From contig CACRSC010000050.1 in the NCBI GenBank assembly GCA_902651635.1, forward strand, positions 75,589 through 139,588: 64,000 nucleotides of DNA. The letters are read 5' to 3'. Both the position numbers and the translations under genes were made by a program. Positions 41,953 through 51,516 of this stretch are shown in pieces (position 1 is the stretch's first letter; the number at the start of each line of letters is the position of its first letter). Source of the DNA: Mastigamoeba balamuthi. Its lineage: Eukaryota; Evosea; Mastigamoebida; Mastigamoebidae. A model generated the notes under the pieces. The model saw only the letters and a program-made list of their open reading frames with translations. It was not told the origin of the DNA and searched no databases.

Positions 41953-44926
41953 TCAACTCGGAGATGAGCACATTCGAAGTGGGTCTGAGTTTGCGCTAAT
42001 GTTAGCCGGGTCCGACGCGTATTTGCAGTTGAATTCATCAGAGGCGCCCCCGGATGTCGCATTGTCCAGCACCGGGACACAAGGCATTGGCGCCGCCGGG
42101 TACGCCTCCCCGTTGAGGGTCATTGTGGTTGCTAGCACTGGCAGCTGCCCAAGAGCAAAGGGCAGCAGGACAGCGGGATTTCCGACGGGACTGCACACCC
42201 CGTTGGTGTCGATGGCTGGACTGCCCACGTAGGCCAGCGCCTCATGCGAGACGTAGTCGACGGCTGATGTCGGACACGCATCCTCCGACACAGGCACGCA
42301 GGATATGTCAACGGACAAGTTGCCCGTGTTCATCTCCACGGGGATGTTCAGCTTCCTCGGACCACGTTTGATTTTCCTTCTGTAAAGCGCTAAGTCAGAG
42401 CCCCAAGAGAGTACTGAAGACAGCGCACGCATAAAGCAGCGCAATGCTGATCCCCACGATGAGCAGGAATCCACTGACACTCCCCACGGTGCTCGCAATG
42501 ATCACCTTGGTCTTTCCTGACTCGGAGTCTTTGGGCACCGGGTCGCACAGAGAGCTTCTGGGATTTGTCGGTGCGTAGCCAGAGACGCACGAGCAGTTGC
42601 TGCACCCCACCCCGCCGTCGCAGCTCTCGTTTGACTCGGGATCCCAGATCCCATTTCCGCAGCCTGATGCGTGGGTGTGTGAGAGCGGGGGATGATGTGG
42701 GTACGAGAGGTACCAGTGCAGAATTCCCTCGCAGGCCAGAGTGGAGAGTGGCCCGAGGCACACTTGCAGCCCACGCAGAACATACCGCTGTCGCACTCCT
42801 CGTCGGGAGTGACGACGCCGTCGCCACATTCTGCTCATGAGAATCGGCTCAGGGACCGAGTGGGCGCAAAGAGAAAGAGACGTACGCTGCTGGCAGTCCT
42901 CCCTCATTGGGGACATGGGGTGGTACCCGCGGTCACACGTGCAGTTGGGCAGGCATCCCTTGCCACCGTCGCACTCCTCATGCAGATTGCCAGCCCTGAT
43001 GTCCACGACGTGGTTTCCGCATTCTGAGTGACGTGCTCAGGCAACGGAGCAGAGGGGACGTTCGCTTACTGGGAGCTGTGCAGCGGCCTGCGTAGTCGCA
43101 CGACTGGCCGGCAGAGCAGTTGTGCACGCCCAGCCTCTCGGAGTCACAGTCCGGGTCGTAGGCCCCGCATCCGCAGTCGCAGTCGTCAGAGTTTCCGTAC
43201 CACTGCGGCGGGCACGTCCACGCGCGCGGGACTGCTTGCTCAAAGCGGTGAGGACATTGGGCACCTCGGCACTTCGAGGCCGTACCGCTACACTGGTTGG
43301 CGAAGCAGATAGCGTTGCCGGGGCAATCTGTGTTGAGACTGTAGTTGTCGCAGTCAGGGTCCGCGACGCCGCAGCCGCAGTTGCAGACCTTGCCGTCGTT
43401 GTACAGCTTCGGATCGCACAGCCACTGCTCTGCACCAGACCCATTGTCAGCGAGGAGCTGCGGGACTCGAGGGCAGCGGCGCACCAGTGCATGCGGGGCG
43501 CACTCTCCGCTGGGACGTGTTGCAAAACGGATAGACGAGAGGTCCCGTGGCTGTGGCGGAGCATTGCGTGATGGGAGCTGTTCTGTCGAGGCAGTCGGGG
43601 TCAATGACGGACCCGCACTCGCACTGGCAGCCGTCGTACTGCCAGTAGTTGGACGCGCTGCACACACCCAGCTTCCCCCAGTCGAGCGCTGCCGAGGGTG
43701 GACGTGAGACCTGCAGGCCATTGTTTGGCGCTACTCGTTCTCACCAACGCAGTGGCCCGACTGGTCGCAGACACTGCCTGGCCTGCAGCCGCTCGCGTTG
43801 GCTGGGTTGATGTTGCAGTCTACGTCGCCAGCACCGCAGTTGCAGTCGCACTTGCCGTCGTTGTACTTGGACTTGTCGCAGTACCATCCCTGCGGAACTC
43901 CGCCTCCGCGACGAGGTGGGCGAGCGTTGGTCAGGGGAAAGCAGCGGGGCTATGAGACTTGGGGCGGACGGCGCACTGTGGTTGTGGCCCAACGTGCGGA
44001 TCAGCCAGGCATCTGCGTATGCCGCTGCCCATCTGGAGTTGAAGTAGACCGAGGTGCGCCGCATCGACCGCGGCATCCAGACGCCGACTGCCTGCACTCT
44101 GGCGCACGACCAGAAGTTGATCCCCACGAACGCCCCCTTGTCCCACACCACTGGGCACCAGCGGCCGCGCTTAGAGTCAGCACGCAGCGTGGGGGCTCGG
44201 CTGGGCGAGGCGCACCCATGCCGTCGTTGCCGCTGACGTCGACGGAGAGCCAGACGGGGACGACGCCCGAGCTGAGGCTCTTCGGGGCTCCGGGGGCCGG
44301 GGGCCTGTGCGCGATGGTCCGCTTGAAGGCCGCCACGGCCACCCTGTCGCCCGGCAGCATCCGCCCAGACGTCACCGAGACGGGGTAGAGCGACACGTCA
44401 CCGGCCACCGTCGCCTGCAGCGGCACCGACACGTTGGCCAGCGGCGCCAAGCGCAGCGCGAAGCACACGCGCGTCAGCTTCCACGGAACCCGCGGCGGAG
44501 TGAACAGCTGCGCCACGTCATAGCCGTACGAACTGCCTCCTGAGAAAAACGGATGAAAAAAGCGTGGAAAAGCCGGGAAAAAACGGGTGGGGATGAGAGT
44601 CGGTTTTTCGCATCAGTTGCGGTGCGGTGTCTGCTAGTGGCGGGAAAAACGTAGAGTCAAGTGCCGGTGGTACCAGGGCAGAGGGCCTGCCGCCCAACGA
44701 GGGTGGTGGTGACGAGGTCTGCGATGGAGTAGTCGACGCCGTGGTCGTAGAGCTCTGCCCCGGGGCCCGCGCACTCGCAGCCCACATCGGTTCCCTGCGT
44801 GTTTACATCGATTCTGGCGGCGGTGGGCACACGCAGCTGCACATCGACGCCCAGAGCAACGGACGCCGAGGGCCAGAGGCACAGGGCAGCCACTGCACCC
44901 AGGATGAGGACGAGAGTGGACGGCAT
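41953..44926 (-). CDS. R8: alpha-type paired cysteine-rich receptor-like protein
   Basis: The ATG at 44926 gives MPSTLVLILGAVAALCLWPS, a signal peptide, then a longer-than-usual segment before CECAGPGA and YDHGVDY. The N-terminal domain has DVAQLFTPPRVPWKLTRVCFA, the alpha insert GAPKSLSSGV, VVWDKGAFVGINFWSC and WLIRTLGHNHS. Modules: CDCNCGAGDVDC, CQCECGSVIDPDC, CNCGCGVADPDC and CDCGCGAYDPDC. The DUF4215-like repeats follow, the second with CGDGVVTPDEECDSG, whose wording is close to bacterial Myxococcus-type Cys repeats. The helix with STVGSVSGFLLIVGISIALL is at about 42428-42505. The tail exon is 41953-42379: RKIKRGPRKLNIPVEMN, CVPVSED, ending LRMCSSPS. The first intron, next to module 0, includes a T-rich stretch. 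Closest to R10 (shared RVPWKLTR and GHNHS). Partner: R9. Confidence 0.86.
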
Positions 44927-45331
44927 CAGTGTGAGTGGCAGTTAATGGGGGAGAGGAGAGTGCTCCCTCTATCGGAGTAGAGGAGAGGCAAGCAGCAGGG
45001 TGTGGAGAGAATTTTATGTACGCCCGTGTGGATTTCGAACTGCCTGCCACGCAAGCCGCTGCGATTTTTCTCCCCTGTGGCTGCTCTCGGGCAGCGAAAT
45101 GCAGCGGGCAGCCTCGACACGGGGTCCCCCAACGCTTGCTCCGGGGGGTCCAGTACCCCCTCAGCTCCCCACCCCCACCGGGACGCCAGGGGGCGCGTGA
45201 GGGCAGGCGGATCTTTCCTTTTCGGCTCAGTTGTGCTGCGGGCACAACAGACTCGTCTTCTCCTGCGTTTTTCCCGGCTTTCGCACAAACGTCCATTTCT
45301 GTGGCTTTCAGAGGGCGGTGTGGCATCACAA
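44927..45331. promoter_or_regulatory. Bidirectional promoter region R8/R9 (405 bp)
   Basis: The largest divergent spacer. It has a CT/GA-rich stretch near the R8 start and a G-run/C-run rich middle (about 45120-45190). No TATA box was assigned. The words shared by the R4/R5 and R6/R7 spacers are not found here. Confidence 0.5.
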
Positions 45332-48132
45332 ATGACATTCCTGCGCTCGCTCCCTGTTGCAGCGGCCCTCTGCCTCGCCCTGCACGCGGCCCGCGCGCTG
45401 GCGTCGCCAGAGGACGAGTGCGGGGGCCCCGGGGCGCTGTTCTACGACTGGGGCGACAACTACACGCTCTACTCGCGCTACCGGCAGGACTTCCAGCCGC
45501 TCTGCTCCCCCGCACGTGCGTGGCCGGCACACCCCACCCCCAGCTGCCCCCTGACGCCCCCCAAGGCAGCGTCACCTCTGCCAGCGTGGCGCAGCTGTTC
45601 ACGCCGCCGGCGCTGCCCTGGAAGCTGACGCGCGTCTGCTTTGCGCTGTACTTGCACCCCTTCGACGACAGGGCCCTGCCCAGGCGGGCCACCGTCTACG
45701 GCACCGTCTCGCTGTACCCCGTGGAGCTGCTGCCCGTCTACGGGCCCGGCGACCGCCTGTCGTACGCCACATTCAGCAGGGAGCTCAGCTACGACCCCTC
45801 GGCCGCGGGCAACGCGTCGTCGAAGGCGGGCGTCGTGCCCACGTGGATCTCTGTTGACGTCAGCGGCCTCAGCAGCCCCCTGGGTAGGACCCACACCGTG
45901 CTCCGAGGGAGTGGGGAGCCCTGACTCGGCCTGTGGGTGCGTGCGCTGCGCAGTGGCGTGGAACAAGGGGGTGTTCGTGGGCGTCAGCTTCTGGACGTGC
46001 GAGTTCGTGGAGATGGTGGGCGTCCGCATGCGCTCGCAGAAGCGCCTCAAGCTCACGTTCAGCCCCGACAACGGCGCCTGGTACACGCACACAGCGACCG
46101 ACGCGTTCGCCATTCGGGCGACAGGACAACACTTCTGTGCGCCTCCGCTCTCACGATACCCGGGGGACATCCACGCGCCTCACGCGCGACGTCGGCCACC
46201 CATGCCAGCGGGCGTGCCACCGAGGTGGGTGTGCGACAGGGCCAAGTACGGCGACGGCAACTGCGACTGCAACTGCGGGGCCAGCGACGTCGACTGCAAC
46301 TCAAACTTCACGTCAGACTGCGGCCCCGGCCACGTCTGCGACCAGTCAGGCCGCTGCGTCGGTGCGAGGCTTCCTGGTTGTGCCTGGCCCTCACTTATTC
46401 AACGTTTAGCTGTTGACTGGGACAAGAGGGGCGTGTGCAGCCCGTACAACTACTGGCAGTACGACGGCTGCCAGTGCGAGTGCGGAGCAGCGACGGACCC
46501 CGACTGCTACGACAAGAACGCTCCTGTCAGCGCGTGCTCCAAGAGTCCCCTACAGCCCTACTGTGACACGAGGGATGACGGAGCAGTCTGCAGAGGTGCT
46601 GTGCCCCATTAATGACTCGGCTCTGAAGACATTCTACGCAAGACCGTTGGACATGCGACAGGGAGCAGTACAACGACGGTAAGATCTGCGACTGCGAGTG
46701 CGGAGTCCCGGATCCAGACTGTCTCGACCAGTCGCTCAACACGACGTGCCCGGGCAACTGGCTCTGCGTGTCGGGAAAGTGTGCAAGTGAGTCTTCGGGC
46801 ACTGAACTTGGGGAGAGTGGGAGTAGCTCACCGACTTTGATTCAGGTCCGCGCGGGTGGACGTGCCCGTCGTATTGGTACAACGACGACAAGCACTGCAA
46901 CTGCAAATGCGGCATCTATGATCCCGACTGCGACAACGAGACACTCAAGACGTTTGGCTGCGTAGTCGGCGAAGTGTGCAACTACCTGAGCGAATGCGCT
47001 AAGCCAGGTGGGCTGTCCTCTCTCGCCGCCTCGCGTGCGCCGACGAGGGAGCTCACAGCGCGGCACAGGGTGTGGGAACCACCGGGTGGACCGCACGGCA
47101 GACCCCGTCGAGGAGTGCGACGGAGGGCAGGGCTGCCTCAACTGCATGTGCACTGCAGGGTTCTACCCCAAGTCCCCAATGGCCGGAGACTGCGAGACAC
47201 GTGCGCCGTTACTCATGAGAGCACTCTGGCGTGCAGTTGACCCCCGCAACAGACTGTGGAGACCTTGCGGTAACCGGGGCGGAGGAGTGCGACAGCGGCA
47301 CATTCTGCACAGACTGCAAGTGCAATACGGGGCACTGGCCGCTCGAACCCCGGAGCGTCAATTGCAGTGGTAAGAAGGGCCCATGTGCCCGCCCTTCTTG
47401 CTCATCAATTCCCAGGGTGCGGAAACAGCGTGCTAGAAGCTGAGCTGAACGAGGTGTGCGACGGGGGGATGGGGTGCAACCACGCCTGCCAGTGTAAGAG
47501 CGGATGGGCCCCTGCAAGCCCCCTGGGCAGAGACTGCGAGTCACTGGAGAAGACAGAGTCCAAATCCAGCAGGACCAAGGTCATCATCTCATCCACAGTG
47601 GGCAGTGTCGGGGGGTTCGCCCTCCTGATTGGCGTCATCGTCGCGTTGTACTACGTGTGCGTACTGTGTTGGCACGATACCAGCAGCACTCATCGGATTG
47701 TTTAGACACAAGGCAAAGTACGGCCCCAGGAAGCTCAACTTCCCCGTGGAGATAAACGGCGATGCGAACACCGGGTATCCTGCTCCGGGGTGTACCTCGA
47801 TCTACCCGATTGAGACATCGTCCGGAGTCGCTGAGGGAACGCCCACCGTGATGCCCATCATGGTGGGCCCAGAGGGCGTCGTGTACCTCAAGAGCGCAGT
47901 TCCGGTGGGCAGCGGGGGCTGCGACTCTCCCATGCAGGTGCCGGCCTCACGGGCCGATGCGAAACAGGAGTACCCAGCCCCTGTGGAGTCCCAGTGCGCC
48001 CTGCCTCCAGTCAGTGCCAAGTGCGAGACCGACCCGGGTGTATCCTGCTACGCGGGAGGTGTGCTCATCATGGATGGGGAGTCGGATACTGTGGACTTGA
48101 CACAGGTGATGCATGTCCAGCAACGTATGTGA
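45332..48132 (+). CDS. R9: beta-type paired cysteine-rich receptor-like protein
   Basis: The ATG at 45332 starts MTFLRSLPVAAALCLALHAA, a signal peptide, then DECGGPGALFYDWGDNYTLYS. Exon 2 has VAQLFTPPALPWKLTRVCFA and a short beta-type loop NASSKAGVV; exon 3 has VAWNKGVFVGVSFWTC. Modules: CDCNCGASDVDC, CQCECGAATDPDC, CDCECGVPDPDC and CNCKCGIYDPDC. DUF4215-like: CGNHRVDRTADPVEECDGG, CGDLAVTGAEECDSG and CGNSVLEAELNEVCDGG. The helix STVGSVGGFALLIGVIVALY is at about 47578-47657. The tail exon is 47706-48132: HKAKYGPRKLNFPVEIN, VGPEGVVYLKS, ending TVDLTQVMHVQQRM. The first basic residues of the juxtamembrane box (usually RRK) read VHK here. Closest to R11, sharing GGPG, YDWGDNYTLYS and tail wording. 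Partner: R8. Confidence 0.87.
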
Positions 48133-48269
48133 GGTTTCATTTCCACAAAAACAAGCCCCAACCTCCCTGTGGTTCAGCCAATACATGGAGGCCATTTCCC
48201 TTTTCCGTGCGTCCAGGTTGTGGGAAAGAACTGATAACTTGATAAGAGATCATTTTGCTGCTTAGGATG
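48133..48269. other. Tail-to-tail spacer R9/R10
   Basis: 137 bp between convergent stop codons; the shortest convergent spacer in the cluster. Nothing recognised besides AT-rich DNA. Confidence 0.4.
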
Positions 48270-51160
48270 CTATTCGTCCTGGAACTCATTCTGTTGACTC
48301 TTCTCCTTGGCATTCTCGACTGAGGCAGATCTCGTGCAGACTCTCTGAGTGAGTTTGCCATCGATCAATTTAAACTCACCAGCAGAGCCCTGTGAACTTG
48401 GTTCGGGGCTTCGGCCGCTCGACAGTGTCTGCGAGACAGCGAGCGCCGCTTCTGGGTGGGCGGGAGACTGCTGCTCTGTTCCTTGTGGCAGCACGAACAC
48501 CTGACATCCAGAGACGTAGGTAATCCCCTCCGGAAGATTGGGCACAACGGGCGAAGCAGAGAACATATTCGCTGAATCCTCCGACACAGGGACGCAATCA
48601 ACACCCAGTGTCGAGCTGTCGACGTTCATCTCCACAGGAAGGTTCAGCTTTCTGGGACCGTTCTTGACTTTCCTCCTGCATTATTGTGCGGAGTGTCAGA
48701 CACTCGGCGTTGGCGGCAACCCGCGCACGCGTAGAGAAGTGCAGCACAGATGCCGATGAGCAAGAGGAACCCAGCGACACTTCCCACGGTGCTCGAGATG
48801 ATCACCTTGATCCTGTCCGACTTGGAGGCCCTGGGGACGGCCTCGCACCATGTCTCGTTCACAGGGGCATACCCGGAAGCGCAGGAGCAGTTGCTGCACC
48901 CCAGGCCGCCGTCACAACTCTCGTTGAACTCAGCCTCGAGGGCGCCGTTGCCGCAGCCTGGAAGTTGAGCAGCACGTGAGCTTTTAAGTTGCCCTAGTGC
49001 GATGGCCAAGTACCTGTGCAGTGCGACTGCCTCACAGGGAACATGGGTGAGTGCCCTGGTATGCACTTGCACTTGTGGCAGAACAGGCCTCCATCGCATT
49101 CCTCGCCTGCTGTGGCTACGTTGTCTCCGCACACTGCGATTGCGGGCCATCAGTGAGTTCGATAGCGTCCAGGGAATGCTCGGTCGCAGACTTTGCTGAC
49201 AGCCCTCGCGCGTCGGGGACATGGGGTGGTAACCGCGGTCGCACGTGCAGTTGGGCAGGCAGGCCTCTCCCCCATCGCACTCCTCGTGGTGGGGGGCCCG
49301 GGTGTCGGCCACGTGGTTGCCGCACCCTACGGTGCTGTGAGGCCTCCGGACTGCTGAGGCTTGCCAATACGCACCAGGGGCTGTGCAGTGGCCCTCGTAG
49401 TTGCAGGTCTGGCCGGATGAGCAGTTGTACAAAATGAGCGACTGGTCGTCGCAGTCCGGATCGAACGTTCCGCACTCACAGTCACAGTCGTCGTCGCGGT
49501 TGTACCACCGCGGCGAGCACTTCCACTCCCTCGGGACTAGGCGGCAGAGATCAGTCCGCACTAGTCAGGGATGCAGTGTGCGCTTCCCTGGCATCGAGGG
49601 AGCGGACCTCTGCAGAACCCCCGGACAAAGAGGGTGTTGTTGGGGCAGTCTGTGTCGAGGCTGAGATTGTCACAGTCGGGGTCCAGTCTGCCGCCGCACT
49701 GGCTGTCGCACACCTCGCCGTCGTTGTACAACGACGCGTTGCAGTGCCAGGTCTCTGCGCCGTATGATACGGGTTTCTCGTGAGAATGCCTACCCTAGTT
49801 GTGAGCGCGTACCCTTGCAAAAGGTGAACACACACTTTGGCACTACTGGGGGCTGTGGGGCAGATGGGCAAACGGTGACAGCAGCAGTTTCGTCGAGGCA
49901 ATCGGGGTCGACAACCTCACCACACTCGCACTGGCAGCCATCGTACTGCCAATAGTTTGATGCGTTGCATAGCCCGTATTGGTCCCAGTCCAGTCCTGGA
50001 GCACGTGTGCATGCCCCGGTTGAGGCTCGGATCGGTTGGATGCAGGGGATGGAGCTCTGTACCCACGCAGCGGCCAGACTGGTCGCAGACACTCCCACCA
50101 GGGCAGCCGTGCGCGAAGTCGGTGTTGCAGTCGACGTCTCCCGCTCCGCAATTGCAGTCGCACCTGCCGTCATTGTACTTGGCCCTGTCACAGTACCACC
50201 CTGGCGGCACTCCACCTGCCCGTTTCAGAGCAACAGAACCCGCGATTCGTGATTCTCGAAGTCAAAATGGAGGCCCTTATGGACCCGCGCGGCGAGGTCT
50301 TTCGGAGGAGGGAGACACGCAACTGTGATTGTGGCCCACCGTGCGGATAAGCCAAGCGTCGTAGGGCGTCACCTGCCACCCGGCGTTGTACTGCCACGAG
50401 GCCCTCCTCATCTTCCAGGGCATCATGACGCCCATGAACTGCACGCTGCCGCACGACCAGAACCTCACGCCCACGAACACCCCCTTGTCCCACACAACTG
50501 CGGCCAAGGTCAGAGAGCCCCCAGGGGCAGAGGAGGGCCCGTCGCACCCATGTCGCCCACGTTGCTGAGGTCGACCGAGAGCCACACGGGGACGAAGGAG
50601 CTGTACGTCTTGGGAACCCCTGGCGCACGCGGCCTGTGCGCGATGGTCCGCTTGAACCCCGCCACAGCCGCCCTGTCGCCCGGCAGCATCTGCCCTGACG
50701 CCACCGAGACGGGGTAGAGCGAAACGTCACCGGCCACCGTCGCCTGCACCGTCTCGAGCGGCCGGTCCTCCGGGTCCACGCGCAGCGCGAAGCACACGCG
50801 CGTCAGCTTCCACGGCACTCTCGGCGGCGTGAACAGCTGCGCCACGTCGTACGAGAGCCACTTGCCGCCTGTGGGGGAGCGAGGGCAGCCGCCGCTGCTG
50901 TGAGCGGGAGCGGGAGGAAGTCGAACGAGTGGGCCGCCTGCTGGGTCCGCACTGGGGCAGAGGCGCTGGTGGCCTATGACGGCGATGTTGGAGACGAGGC
51001 TGAAGGGGGAGTAGTCGGAGCCGTGGTCGTGGGCCTCGGAGCCCGGCCCCATGCACTCGTCGTCGCTCAGCTCGGCGGCAGCGGCAGCGGGAGAGGCGGC
51101 CGTCTGCGAGCACGCCAGCACGAGCGTCGCCAACAGGGCTCCGAGGTGTGGGGCCCGCAT
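48270..51160 (-). CDS. R10: alpha-type paired cysteine-rich receptor-like protein
   Basis: The ATG at 51160 gives MRAPHLGALLATLVLACSQT, a signal peptide with an Ala-rich end, then DECMGPGS and HDHGSDY. The N-terminal domain has DVAQLFTPPRVPWKLTRVCFA, the alpha insert GVPKTYSSF (Val for the usual Ala), VVWDKGVFVGVRFWSC and WLIRTVGHNHS. Module 3 (about 49600-49755) is atypical: CDSQCGGRLDPDC replaces CxCxCGxxDPDC, and the later Cys in the NExCxxGxC segment is also gone (TLFVRGFC). A disulphide pair has thus apparently been lost together. DUF4215-like repeats are present. The helix with STVGSVAGFLLLIGICAALL is at about 48728-48810. The tail exon is 48270-48675: RKVKNGPRKLNLPVEMN, CVPVSED, PEGITYVSG, ending QQNEFQDE. 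Closest to R8. Partner: R11. Confidence 0.86.
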
Positions 51161-51516
51161 GAAGGTGAGATCAGCGCTGCTGCTGCTGGATGTGGAACGG
51201 GATTGGCGTGGGGGTGGGGTGAGTGTGCCGATGGCGAAGTGCCGTGCGTCGACTCAGAACGGCTCTCTGTGTTGCCTGGAAGGCCTGCGCTTTGCTGGAC
51301 TTGCTGTCTCTAGAGCTGTTGGAGTCTGTGGTCTGTGGCGCCTCTGATCTTATGCGCGTGGGCCGGGCCGTGTCGGCAGGCGCTTTCTTCTTCCTTCTTC
51401 CCTTCCTTTCCGGTACTTATCAGTTGGGCTCTTTTCCCTTTCTCGATCGCTTTGAACACGTTGCACCGTTTTTCACCTCACTTCTCGAGCAACGTGCACG
51501 TCCCCCTGCGTCGCCG
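51161..51516. promoter_or_regulatory. Bidirectional promoter region R10/R11 (356 bp)
   Basis: Divergent spacer with a CTT-rich pyrimidine run (about 51383-51412) on the R11 side, absent from the alpha side. Such pyrimidine tracts are common near protist transcription starts. No other motif could be assigned. Confidence 0.5.
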
